DNA of 64,000 nt from Wuchereria bancrofti (lineage: Eukaryota > Nematoda > Chromadorea > Rhabditida > Onchocercidae). Below are positions 11,301-24,189 of the stretch, piece after piece. Position numbers and translations under genes: made by a program. Location: assembly GCA_005281725.1 (NCBI GenBank), contig SSBO01000007.1:2610402-2674401 (forward strand), read 5' to 3'. How positions within the stretch are numbered: position 1 is the stretch's first letter; each line of letters opens with the position of its first letter. The notes beneath the pieces were generated by a model. The model was not told where the DNA came from. It worked only from the letters and a program-made list of their open reading frames with translations, and ran no database searches.

Positions 11301-14300
11301 GATGTGAGAATCATCGTAAATAAATCAATTAACATAAAACGAAATCGTTCCCTACTGAACAAATCCAATTCACCCGCATAATTTGAAGATGAAAGTATTT
11401 GTCGAATTTGTCCCATACTAACATTCACCTCAAAAGAGTAACTACAAAACAAGCTGATAGCATAGGTAATTTTGATTTAAGAAACTCTGTAATGAATCTC
11501 AGTTAATTAAAACCATTTTCAAAAATAAAACACACTTCAGCTTTTCCGTATTTGGAATGCATTTAGAATGCCTCCTGAGTTAACTACATCTATTTCTATA
11601 AATTTCGGACTAAGAATATGAAACTATACAAAAAAAACAATTATTGAGCTTTACTTATCCGCAAAGAAACTCACCTCAGTTTCATAAAGATCAGGTAAAA
11701 TAGTTTTCAACGAACCCGCATGCTCTAATTTCCAGATTTCTCCATTCCCTAAGCTAATTACTCCTAAAATAACAGAGTAAAATGCGAATCGCTTCAAAAA
11801 GGAAGTCTTCCGAGCATCTCATGAGCAACTGTGGTTTTATTACCACTATTACTACAGTAACACATTTCATTTGCTTTCTATCTTATTGAAATAAGATGGA
11901 AACATGTAAAACCGTTTTGACAACTGGATGACGGTAATTTTAATAAATGATTTACAGTTAAGGAGAACATTAATTCTCTATTTCAGATTATGGCTATTCT
12001 CCAGGCAAGATAAATTCAGAGGTCCAACCTTAATAAGTGATAACTGTATAAATTAAAAGATTTCTGGAAGTGCTTACCCTGAGTAACTCTTTCAATAACT
12101 TTTGACAAGCATTTTAATCGAATAGTAACACAAAGCTCCAAAAGTGGCTGCAGTTGTTCCGAAGTAAAATTGCAGTCCAGCAGGAAACTTACGCATGATC
12201 TGAAAAGTGTGTGCAAGCGTAATTGAATGTAATATATAGTCGCTGGAATTAATACACTAATATGGTCACTCAAATCAATGTGATCAATATGATCACCTAA
12301 ATTATATCAAAATTTGGCCATACAACATAGGTGTTCTTGATATTCTTGGGCTGTCTCATCAGGTATAATCACATTAAAAGTATTGTAGTTTGACTGTGTA
12401 TTTTTTCCTTCTGAACATGAACAAACTCGGTGTAAGAAATTCGAGAAATTTTACAGTTTTTAAAACACATTATTCTCACTTTTACTATCTGTAATAAAAT
12501 GGTCAAATTAAAATGTGTGTTTAAGCATTTGTTAATTTCCATTAAAAATAGAAAGGCTGCAAACGAATGTTTAGTCTGTCAATTTTGGAGTTTATTTAAC
12601 TTACCATAATCATTACAAAGCATTTCACACACCTCAAAATTTTTAATGATGAAAATAACTGATGCGTGAGAGAAGATGCGATAGGTGGCCATTTCGCAAA
12701 CTGTTTGCTATATTTTCGCAAAACAGATTCAGGTAAAGCATCAGGCACTAACGCATTCAACATCAGCCATGATGAAACATTGATTGTATTTATCAGCATT
12801 TGCTGGAAATATACAGATGTGTTAATGAAACAACTATGAGTGAACCAATAACGATGGAAATTTTCTTGAACGATGAAAATTTCCGGAAGTACTGGACAAA
12901 TAGAGAATGCGATGAGGCCTGGAACACAAAATAAATGAAAAACTGTTTGAGCTGCAAATTTCAACTGCAAACTTTAGCTAGCAGAAAAGCAGAAAAGATG
13001 TTTCTTCTAAAAGATAATTAAAACAAAGAAGGTCGAAGGTTTTGAACTTTACAGGGCTTTAAAAAATCAACTAAACTGACATTAATATCACATATGCGAT
13101 CCACCGAGGCTAGATTTGTAACTGATGAAGAGTATATCTGAGAAAGTTTCCAGAATATTTGTAATTTGTCGGTCATAAGATCTACCATTTCTTGAACGAA
13201 ATCGTGAAGATTATGGAAGTTTTCTTCAATTACTGTAACAGTAAAATTTTCATCAGTAAATTTTTATAAAAGATGAGCATCAAGAGGGAAATTGCCTGGT
13301 AATTCATATAATTAATGATTTAGCACAACTGTGGATAACAATAATAATCTGAGAAAATCAGAACAATTATTCTAAAAAATTTCCATTCCCGAAGTCTGCC
13401 ATAGTGAATGAGATTTTTCTCAGAACAAGAACGAATGTATAACTCAACAGCCTCTAAATTTTCTCGAACGAATTATGTGTAAATCTTGAAAATGTAATAG
13501 AATGATCTGAGCTCCTTACATGAAAATATGCCAGACGATTCTTTCTTACTCTTGACCTGGTCAAGTGCTGAAAATTCAAACATTTTCAAAAGAACTGATA
13601 AATCGCAAAGATGCAAAAACCCGATTTTCAAATAATACCTAACTTCAGATGCTTTCTTTGCGTTTGCCACAGAAGATCTTCTAACCAACAGTGATATGCT
13701 GTAATGCAATCCCATGCTGGGTCTGAATTCGGTTCGAGAACCTGTAAACGCAATTAGAGTATCCAAATTAGTAACCAATTGCAACATTTTGTTTGATCCA
13801 TATTGGATTTAATTTCTCAAATCTTCTTTTTTACTAAAATATTGTAGTCACTGTACAAAACAATCTATGCACAAACAATCGAGCAAAAGAGAAAAGAGAT
13901 AATATGTCCATTACTTTTAGATATTTGATTAGTTTACTTTGATCTTCAAATGAAGTAGGCATATCGATCAAACGCTGCTTCATATTTCTTTTAAATATTT
14001 CCATTTTCTGATCCAACTCAGTCATCACTGAAAACTGGCTATGAACTTGGTTTTGTTATTCAGCCTTTTGTCTACTTTCAGAAAACGCAACAAATTAATC
14101 ATAACACAGAAAAGTTTACCCTCCTTAAATAATGACACCTCAGTATCTTTAAAGAGTGACTTTGCGCGGGTATAATCATTCAGAACAGTTGAATATTCGC
14201 CCTGGAATTAATGCACAAAAATCAATACGGATGGTTCCACTGTTTCTATTTGGAAAATACCAAATCATTTTGCATTTTAATACGAAATTTGCACAATTTG

Positions 14301-16281
14301 ACTCATTAATATGCTCTACTGAAAGAGATATAAGCAAGATACAAATTTAAAATTTCGAAACTTGATTCGAAATTTAAACAGTATGAGAGATTTTGAGAAA
14401 ATATAAGTTGTGTCACTTTTGCTAAATTTTGATCAATAGCACTGGAGAGGAAGAAAATAAATCGAAAACGAGTAAGCACTGATAAGGCATTTCGTGTAGC
14501 ATCAGCTCGATCCTTCCGTGTTAAAACATCATAGAATACTGCATTTGCTGCTGTGTGTGATTCAGTTAGCTGAAATTTGTTCCCCAAAAATTCTTATCAG
14601 CAGTGAAAAATCACAAAAAGAGAATTATATGAGTTACAATTCGATGCCTAATAATAATTATAAGCCAACAAAACTTCGTAATTCTAAACAAAACCAAACA
14701 ACATATTGTGGACCTTCTCAGCAATATTTTTTGTTAGCGGCCAACCGCAAGCATTCCTCTCCAGCTGCATTTTATCATAAAGTGTTGCCAGTGTATCAAC
14801 GCAATTAATTAGTGAGTACAGATTAGCACGATGCAAATCGGAACCACTTTTTTCGCCTTCCTTAGTACTTTGCGTTAAATACATCAATCCTTTTCTGAGA
14901 TCAACAAGTCTGCAAAATAACAGAGATGAAAACAGCCATGGCAAAATATGAAATTTGAGATACTATTCCTTCTACAGAAGTGATGACGTGCCTGACTTTC
15001 TAAAAAAATTTGCATCACAGATATCTAATTTACTTTTTTAAATATTTTGAAAATATCCATATATTTGTATTTCTTTGCATATTTTTGGAACGACCATATA
15101 TAGTAGTCCATAAAAAACAAAGAACCCACAAATAACTGCGATAAGTTCAAATACTCGTTGGATGAGTTGTAATACTAAATTCATTGTTTTCAAGTTTAAC
15201 AATTTTCGAGGTTCAGATAAATCTCAAAATTCACTTTGTTTCACGATGGTTCTCAAGCAAGTACCAGGCTGGATTGAAATTTTCCATCCGAAGATTGCCT
15301 GAACCTTCCGGGAACATTTGCATTAAAGATGTTTGATCCATTTTTTTATGCCTGAAGAAAAGTAATACTTATCCAAAACAAATATATTGATTTTCAAGAC
15401 TTCTTAATACAGCCATAAAATGCTTGAAAATCCCAAAATATTGCAATAAGTTTGCTAAAAGAAACATAGAAACCATAATTTATCTTCAGAGAGAATCGCA
15501 GAACTTACGATTCAATCGCCAATCCTAACGCATCCAAAATAGCTGTTGTTTCGGGAACATTACGGACAGCTTCACGACCAGGTACCGTTCTTGTTTCATC
15601 TACCCAAACAGCACTTTCCTCCAATGGACCAACCTGCACGATGAAAACACGAAATGTGACATTTGAGGTACTTTTTCCCATCGACTTTGTTAAAAGGACT
15701 ACTTCTCCAACACCACGTTTTGCTTGCCCAATACCTGAAATCATATTATTTACTGAGCTTCAAGAATCAAAGTCTATACTGATCAGTAAGAGTATTAGAG
15801 GTTTTACCTATGGGACTACTAATGTTTCAAATTATTCAAGTTAAAAATTCAAGTTACTGAGATTTAATTGTTAGAATCGGTAGCAAATATTCTTATGATT
15901 ACCAGTAAAATAACTATAAGTGTCAAGCTGAACTGTCACTTATAAGTGCCAAAGGTTTCCCTTCTCACTAAGACCGGGAAATTTAAGGAAAATATTCGGT
16001 GATATTCACAAGTTATCGTTACGTGCTATAATCAGAGAAGATGATTTCCACTTTGCTGACATTAAACAGTCAGTCCCACAAATGGATAGAGCAACCAGAT
16101 CCGATTGGTTCCTCCCAAGATTTTCGCCACGAATTTTAATTTGTGTTCCCGGAACTCCTTCCTTGGGTGATAAACCAGTAATCAATGGCCGAAGAGCAGA
16201 ATCACTGACTGGATGATCGGTATTTTCAGCCATCCTGAAACTTGACCACTCGTGATCCATTAATTCCTGCTTAACACCCAA
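8396..16281 (-). CDS. sec-5: Exocyst complex subunit 2 (SEC5 / EXOC2)
   Basis: Subunit of the exocyst, which tethers secretory vesicles to the plasma membrane and in animals binds Ral GTPase through its N-terminal IPT/TIG domain. Eighteen exons are in consistent phase: 16281-16023, 15734-15509, 15351-15235, 14909-14714, 14569-14417, 14201-14120, 14027-13915, 13741-13639, 13232-13053, 12918-12633, 12199-12078, 11748-11675, 11428-11265, 10957-10792, 9978-9858, 9592-9504, 9033-8882, 8498-8396. Total 901 residues; mammalian SEC5 has about 924. The IPT domain (about residues 30-110) reads ITGLSPKEGVPGTQ...IRGENLG. Later matches include RKDRADATRNAL, DPAWDCI and a conserved C-terminal helix. The start is the most upstream ATG; one at codon 17 would also serve. 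A perfect donor (GTAAGT) lies inside the last exon, so a different short C-terminus is possible. The acceptor at 11428 is GAG. Confidence 0.93.
10401..10439. repeat. Short tandem repeat in sec-5 intron
   Basis: About three copies of a 12-13 base unit (TTCTTTAGGGAA-like) lie inside the 0.8 kb intron between the exons at 10792 and 9978. No coding role. Confidence 0.7.
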
Positions 16282-17095
16282 ATATTCTCACCATATAAAA
16301 TCAGTTTTGACAATAAATACTCGCTGATCTCTTTCTCTTGTTTTTCCTTTACATAAATTTAAAACCTTTCAACTTTATCGTCGAAGTTAATTAAAATCAT
16401 TCCATAATTCAAACTATTTATCATGTTGTAATCAAAAACATTGCTTTCCATCTTCTCTAATTGAACAAACAAAGTAAACGAACCTACCATATATATTTTG
16501 CTCCTGTTTAACTTGTAGTAAATTTCACCTGTTTTTAGAGCTGTTTGTTTAAATTCGCCAAATCTATTTAGGAACTATTCTACGGAAGAAAAGGATCCTA
16601 ATTTACTACACTGTACCTTACATTTGCTATTGAAATTATTCCAAAAACCACATAACTTACAGAGCCAACTTTGACCAAACTCGTTATTTCTGGGAACATG
16701 AGTTGCCAGATTTAATAGTTTCATAATATTGCTGTAAGTAGCGTAGGGCGGTTTCGATGGTGGTTTTCGGGTCAGGTGGTGGGTGTATGTGAGGGAGGTG
16801 TGGGTTTCGTTTCTCAGTGAAGTTCCTGAAGATTGTTCGTATCTGAACTGCAGTTCATGACTATGGCGAGTTTATATAGTTATGGCGGTTTAATAATAAA
16901 TTGTTGGTCTGTTCTGCTAGCAGCTCATACCTTTGACGGCTATTTAATCTAGTTGGTTTCTTTATTGATTATTACGGTGCTACACAATCATTCTTGCTTT
17001 TTTAACTTTTGAAGAAATATAGAAGCAAAGATGGGTTTTCCAGGATGCAAAGGATTTTGAGAAGTTGATTAACATAGAAAAAGGTAGAAAAAGAG
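16282..17095. promoter_or_regulatory. Divergent promoter region sec-5 / OTUD7
   Basis: About 0.8 kb separates two divergent start codons, so both promoters must lie here. The stretch 16745-16810 is G-rich on the plus strand (GGTGGTGGGTGTATGTGAGG and neighbours), unlike the AT-rich surroundings, and resembles a G-rich patch before CC2D1 (about 30375-30425). No gene seen. Confidence 0.5.
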
Positions 17096-20000
17096 ATGAA
17101 CAATGATGATGACCTGATTGAGGCATTCGTAAATGAAACGTGCACTCCACGTAACACTGCAGTTGTTTTTCGTAAAGGTATCATTACATTTTATTGTTGG
17201 AAAAATTGTCTTTTCTATTTATTCTTTATATGTCTGTACCTAGTGAGTGAAATGAACCTTTCTTTCTTTGTTTCCTCTCCCTCACTCTTTCTCATTCATG
17301 TCTGTTACTAAGCAGTGTTGATGTTTTGGTATGATTTCTCAGTTTTAAATGCAAATAGGTGCATGGAATACAATATTCTATCTGATACGGCATCGGATTG
17401 TTAATGGAAGCTGGTCTCTTTGGTGTTATTGGTTTTGTTGGCGTTTGGTTTTTAAACTTCAACACATCTTAATGCTTGTTCACGTTTCGCTAGTATATTT
17501 TTTAGGACAGCAGTGGCATTATGACAATTCACTGCAGTATTATTACGACTGTGAGAAGAAAGAAAACACAGTACCGCAAAGTTATGCTTCGAACTCTTCT
17601 GGTATGTGGCAGTATTTGAAGTAGGGTTTAGCTTTTAGTCTAGTTGTAAAATTCGAAACTAATATTTTCAGTGAAAAACAGTAATCCGAAATATTTGCAG
17701 ATAAAGTAGATGATTCGGATGTGGAGGAGAGCAGAGAGTATGAGGAAACCCTGTGCTGGCCATCTTATGCCTTTGTGCTGCCAAATTTATTTGAACAGCC
17801 AGCTGATTTTAGAAATTATTTAGAAAAAGATCTGATTGAAACATCGACGCTTAAACGGCTTGAAAATTCTGGTTAGCTTTGCAAAATGTTGTGAGTAGAA
17901 GTTCCAGATATTGAATGGATATAGATAGATGTTTTTTGTTTCTGGTAAATTATTAAAATTTTCTTAGATCCTCCAATAGAACTAACTGTTGAAGAAAGGT
18001 TGAAATAATTTTGCTTGAAATATTTTTTTTCTTTAAAAAGAAAAAATTTTTAGGCCATTTGAATTGGTGGTGTTGGAATGGTAGCGGGCAACGGATGTGG
18101 CCCTTGAGTACCACCGGTGACGGTAATTGTCTGTTGCATGCAGCATCGCTTAGTATGTGGGGTATCCATGATAGACAATTGATGTTGCGAAAGATTTTAT
18201 ATGAGATGTTAACAAGGTCTATTCTTAGTTGCTTATTCAATTTATTTGCGATGATTTTTGGGAATGAATATTGCTCATTGCAAGCTCATTCTTTAACTGG
18301 GTCGCATGCTGGATGCATTTGTATGTAATCTTATTTGAATTCAAAAGATATTAATTCATACTTTAAACTAAAAAAATTCTATATCAGATCAATAAAAAAA
18401 TTTCCTTTCCAGAGGAAGTAGACGCCATGTACTTTGGCGGCGTTGGCGTTGGACAGAAAGTCAATCAAATTTACAGTCAGGCTTAGTTTTAACGGATGAG
18501 GAATGGCAGCGTGAATGGGATAGTGTTCTTCACATGGCCGCAGCAGTTCCGAGAACTTTTACTATTTCGTATTGTTTAGCTTTGTTTTGAAAAAGTTGGG
18601 GAAATGTTAATGCATAAGACATATGGTTTAAGCTTAATTTATTGTTTTCTAAGCATGAAAGCAAACTTTCAGGGAAGATAATGAACCTAACAAAAGTGAA
18701 GGTACTGAACAAGTTTATGAAAGTTTGGAATCCATTCATGTCTTTGCACTTGCTCATATTCTCAAGCGTCCAATAATTGGTACAGTTATAAGGGTTTCAC
18801 TTGAATCTCTTTATTTCTTTAATTTTCTCAAATTTCTGATTTATCTGATTCTTAGATTTTTATATATAAAAGTGTTTCCAGTTGTGTCGGATACAGTGCT
18901 TCGCAATGCTGTCGGTGAAGAACTTTCTCCCATTCCATTTGGTGGAATTTATTTACCTCTGGAATGTCCTTCGAATCAGTGTCACCGTTCACCACTTGTT
19001 CTTTGTTATGATTCGGCTCATTTTTCAGCTCTAGTCACCATGCGTCACACAGCATCTAACTCTCTACAATGTAATTTTCTTATATTTTTTCTGTTATGGA
19101 TTAGAAAATGATGAGCGGAAATAGTCAATTGGACTTTTAGCAAATAGGAATAATTACTTTGATGATCACTGTAGGTACTAATAAAAAAAAATTGTATTAC
19201 AACGTCCGGAACTATGAGCTGAGATTTAGCATGTCAAGTTAGATCATTTTTAATCCCGCATCAACATCATGCTGGCACAACAAACATGTGCACATTATTG
19301 ATTTTACTTATTTTTATTTAAACATATTGGTTGTAGTCTATTAAAACATAAATTTCCAATTCCAGCCATCATTCCAATTACCGATAGGAACCGTATTCTT
19401 CTTCCTTTGCATTTTTCCGTTGATCCAGGACCGGACTTTACTTGGTTTGTCTTTTTTCTCGTTCATTAATTTATTTGATCGAATTACATTTCATTGCTGT
19501 TTTTTGCGGATCCAATTTAAATGCTGGCGTTTTTTAGTTATACATTATGCCATGATTGTTTTTAATAATGAAATTTATGGATTTCAGGTGGAAAGACTCG
19601 GAAGATGCAGAAATAGCGGCACGGATTCAACTAACTGAAGCTGATAAACTTTCACTTATCTGTGAATATATGGATATTGTTAAGATTCCAGTAAGCTTAA
19701 GCTTAATTGCTGAACGTTACTGTCTTTATTAAACCGTACAAAGTTTTTAGCTCCTTTTTCTGCTTCATTTCGTAAATTCGATTTAGGTTCGCCGATATTC
19801 ATTCCGACATAACTTAACTGGAATCAGATTGGTAAACGGTGAGGAAGGACGAAAATCGATGACATTATCATGTGGTGATGTATTCGTTACTAAAGATCAT
19901 TCCGCCAGGTTACTGAGTGAAATAGCACAGCAAATCAAAAAACGGCTGAAAATAGGACGCAAAAAAAAGGTTTCATATTGTATATATTCAAAAAAACCAC

Positions 20001-22234
20001 TTTTTGCTGGTTTAGATCTACGTGAGATCTACGTGAGTGGAATTCGTAAGTCTGCAGACTTTGAATCTCAATCTTTTTCTTAGTGATGATCTGTTAAAAA
20101 ACTGAACACATCTTTGAATTTAAAATCCACATTTAAAATCATTATTTTTTTTAAAAAAAATATGAAGAACATGAGAAAATTTTCTTGCATATATCAATGG
20201 GTACATATCAATAATGAAAGCATCTTATTTTAGAACCAGTTGGCTAATGCAGAACAAGTTACAGTGTCAGATTTGCGATCTGCAAATCTTGTTATAGCTG
20301 CACGATTACATTCTAATGCTCATCAATACATGGAACATATGGTAGATAATTATTTATGTTTAGCTAAAGAACGTTTCGAACAATCGAAAAATGTTAGTTA
20401 ACTTCATACTGCTGTTTCTAAAGTATTTTTTACAGACACGGAAAGTCCAAAATCTAACTTTTGCGTTTCTCGTTTCCCTTTTTATCAGTGATCAGATGAT
20501 ATAATTTATTTTTTCAATAGCATAAAATAGACATAGGCGATACGTTTCGATTTCTTACAGGCTCCTGGAATGGTTTCGCGTCAACGTGCTAGATTATCGC
20601 ATTCTTTCAGTACTTCATCACTACTGGTCACCTGCATCAATAAACAGTGTCAGAAGGTATATCTCTATCTGATAACTTCCGTAAACAGATTCTAAATTGT
20701 TGTATATTTCTAGATCACTAGGGCTGACTAGAAATCGTCGTGTGGCACTTTACCATTATGCAATTTGTCGATGTTAGAATTAGATATGTGAAATATCATC
20801 CAAAGAAACTCGTAGTTCAGTTGAACTACTACATCTATTCCACTCCTGTAATGTTATCAGTCACGATAGCTTAGTATTGATCAGCCTATACGCGGTGTTT
20901 TGTTACATGAGGCTCTGAAATATATCTTTCTCTTGCTGAAAGAATTGTTTTTTGTAAATTTAATGTGGTAGAACCATATTTTTACAGAAAGTGAAAGACA
21001 GAAGCATAATGCTAGGGTTGCACGATCATAAATCTAAAAAGGTAAACTTTGCTTTATTAAGAATTGTGATGAGTGTGGAATACCAGCTATCAAATAATAT
21101 CAGAATTACAGAGCGCCTCGCAGTCAACAAACTTCTTATGCAGTGATTGCTTTGAGTACCAAAAGCAGTTGATGGCTTCGTTCGGGTTCGTGTTTTGCTG
21201 ATTTTCAATTTTTTAAGTCACATTTGACGAGCGTTTTTGAAGAATTTGTTCATTTTAATGTTTTTGGTATTTTTGATGTCATATTCTAAAGCTGAGCTTC
21301 CTTTGAGAACGCAGTTTAGCTTGGACTATGCTTTGTGGATGAAATGAACTTATACTTAAATACTGTTCCAACAACTTCCTAATTTTAGTTGCTCACAACC
21401 GGGACATTTGCGTTCTCTTCGTTCGTGCCTTTCAACCACCCTGCGAGATTCATGCGACTTTTCACCCCGAACAGGTGGTTCCATTAAGTCCAATACGATG
21501 CCGTCCATTACGATGTTGTCAAGAACCGTTTCTCATACAGACGGCAAAGGACTCAGGAATGCTCGGGATACTGGTCCTGTATCTGTGCCGATTGCTGCAG
21601 GTGACAATATGCAGGCTCTGCAATCTGATAATCCTAGCTCAGAACATCATTGTGAGCATATAGCTGCTGGTTGTGAAGGAATTGTCCATACGGTAGCTGT
21701 TCATTATGCACATGCCCAAGCCGAAGATGTTACTACCAAGTTCGTCCTTATTCTCTTCATATTAAAAATTGAAAAATCTTTTCGAACGAATTCGTTTCCA
21801 GTTTTTACATTTTGAATCGTCTTCACATGATTTGCGTAGGACTACTATTTGCTGAACAATTGAAGTACTTTGTTTTCTCCGAAATTTAACACGATGTGCA
21901 TAAACTTGTTTGTTTTCGAGCTTTACACAGCTATTTTACAATTTTTTAATTTATTTATTAGTAATTGTTCAACTGCATTACACACATTGCCTTTCTTCAT
22001 TGTACGATCTTTCCTTCACACCCACATACAGTGGTGGACTAGAATAAGGTTTTTTGAGACATCGGAAATGTTGTGAATCTATCGCTTTTTCCTTTTTTTT
22101 TTGGCCATTATTGGTTTGCTCGAAGTTAGTGGTACACTTCTTATTTTTTTTCATCAAGTATTTATTTGCTAATTTTCAGAGTGGCATCTATAGAAGGGGC
22201 AAATGGAGTAACTCATTACTATTTGTCACAGTAA
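17096..22234 (+). CDS. OTUD7: OTU-domain deubiquitinase, OTUD7/Cezanne family
   Basis: Cysteine protease that removes ubiquitin; mammalian Cezanne prefers K11 chains. Exons: 17096-17177, 17506-17601, 17701-17871, 18054-18216, 18413-18568, 18673-18779, 18882-19070, 19366-19444, 19588-19690, 19787-19969, 20234-20392, 20561-20656, 20988-21041, 21389-21474, 21557-21739, 22180-22234; about 653 residues. An N-terminal UBA-like segment is followed by the OTU core: LNWW, then [15 protein letters not shown] with the catalytic Cys, [25 protein letters not shown] and [10 protein letters not shown] with the catalytic His. The catalytic part is clear. The last three or four exons rest only on splice sites and phase. 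Mammalian OTUD7 proteins end in an A20 zinc finger, and I cannot find one here; only a stray CxxxxC (CINKQC) appears near 20640. Confidence 0.88.
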
Positions 22235-22385
22235 ACAACCAGTGCTATCTCCTTTTAATATTCAGTTCTGGAAATGGCATTTGTTAACTAGCTCGGATAA
22301 AACCTGTTTGTTTGTTTTTCGTTTTGCTCTCTGAATTTATTTTTATCATGCGTCTTTTTCACTTCTATTCCAACTTTTAATCAGT

Positions 22386-22391
22386 AATAAA
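22386..22391 (+). terminator. Poly(A) signal of the OTUD7 gene
   Basis: AATAAA about 150 bases after the proposed stop at 22234, which mildly supports that 3' end. Confidence 0.4.
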
Positions 22392-22394
22392 TTC

Positions 22395-22408
22395 ATATAT
22401 ATATATAT
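22395..22408. repeat. (AT)n microsatellite
   Basis: Seven AT units in intergenic DNA. Confidence 0.85.
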
Positions 22409-24189
22409 GATTTTACGACTGTGATCTGACTCATTGTTACTAAAATATTTTTTTGAAAATTCTTTGGGGGTATAGTTTAGATAAACTGATTGCTAAGTTT
22501 ATCAATTTTAAAAAATTCAGACATTACAAAACTTGGAATGAATTAAGGGACAGGATTAATTTTCTCAGAATTAATCACAATTGAAAATGCGAGCAGAAGG
22601 ACATTTCCGTGATTGAAAAAACATATCAGTTTGATGGGATTGCAATTAAATATTGTTTTTTGCTATTACATATTGTTTATGTATTTTATTAGTTGTTAAT
22701 TTCAAAAAAATCAGATATTTTCAAATGCATTTTTGGAAATTTATTGGTTTATATATATATATATATATATTAGGGTCTAGTTAGAAGTGGAATAGAAATA
22801 TGGCCAAAATGGCATTGTCAAATTGAGATGAGAGCTAAGCATCTATTTTAAAGAGAAGGGTATCAAAAAGTATTTTTCAAGGATCCTATCAAGTTGGTCC
22901 AAAATCCCTTTTTTCGATATGAAATCATAACCATGTGAAAAGACGTTGCACTGATTATATTTAATTTCCGAATTTAGTTTCCCCTTATCCATAAGGGTGA
23001 GGTTTTGTAACTGCCATCCTTGTTGCATTGAGATGTTGGCATACTGTATTTCTATCCGTTTATCGCTCATCTACTCATTCTGGTCACTCTGCTCCTTGTT
23101 TTGTTAACTTTGATTGACTCGTTTCATCTGTGATACCACTAATCATTGCATTCTTCAGTAGATTTATTTCTTTGCACAGGTGGTATGCTTTGACTGTGTC
23201 TTTGTGCCCTTTCGCTTACGCTGAATTGTAGATTTCATTTTCCACTTTTTTGAGTGATATCTGTTACAATTCTCTGCCTTGGTGCTTATTCTGCTAAATG
23301 CGAACAATTTTCCCTATTTTAAAAAAAGTGAAAAAAGTGTTTTGTTTAAAAAAAGGGCGGGAAGAACTGGAGAAAGTGTTAACTGGTTTCGAAATTGATT
23401 CCATGCAAGTTTTTATTGTGTATATCCGTTGTATATTCAAATCGAACATGCTCACATACTGTTGGGACATACTCAAACACTGCCACAAAAGCTTTTTTTG
23501 ACATAGAACAAACAAACGATTGACTTCCAAGTGATATATCCGTTTTTTTGTTAAATTTGGAACACCCTTATGGTCTAAACCTTGCGTGAGAAGGCATAAG
23601 TAAACAGTTTTCTTTTTCTTAAGTTTGAGTAATGGTAATGAATATTTAGTTAAGCGCTCTATAATCATTGTACTTTCACGACTTGGCCTTTTTTTCGCTC
23701 ATTTGCCAGTGTTTTCGTTTTCACCGATCTGTTTTTGTCTGTGCTAAAAAAATGGCAGCTAGAGATGAGAAATTTTTTTCGTTTTTCATTATCTTCCATT
23801 GTTTTTTCCAATGCATTGAACAACATTTTGCTTGGCTTTCGTGCCCGTTGTTCAGGTGTAATAATTTATATTTTGCAAATATGAATTAATAAATACGATT
23901 CGGTTTGATAAATTAACTTTCACATATTTTGTCATACTTGTTTCATATTTAGTTTCAAATACTGATTACCAATGGTGCGGGAGACAGTTGATTTACTCCA
24001 GTATTTAGTTGCAGTTGGAAAATGGTGGCATACTTGTTTCAGTTTTAATAATAAAGTTAGGAATTTAACTCCCTTAATATCACTGGTATCGGTGTGTTCG
24101 AAGATTATTGGGTTCAAGTTCTCTTTGGCTTCATGTAAGGTGAAACCAAGACTGTGTTTTTGAGTCGCGAAACAGCTTGTTACTTTTGA
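22409..24189. other. Gene-poor intergenic stretch
   Basis: AT-rich, with a microsatellite and many T runs. Open frames on both strands are short, low in complexity and lack splice context. A minus-strand frame at 23932-24117 contains a helicase-like string but has no supporting neighbours. No gene called. Confidence 0.5.
22750..22771. repeat. (TA)n microsatellite
   Basis: Eleven TA units in intergenic DNA. Confidence 0.9.

Noticed and set aside
23294..23668. 124-codon minus-strand open frame
   Set aside because: Low-complexity, no signal, no homology, and opposed by an equally open plus-strand frame.
23932..24117. Minus-strand peptide with LLLKLKQVCHHF, like a SNF2 helicase motif
   Set aside because: No other helicase motif nearby and no splice partner; a chance resemblance is more likely.
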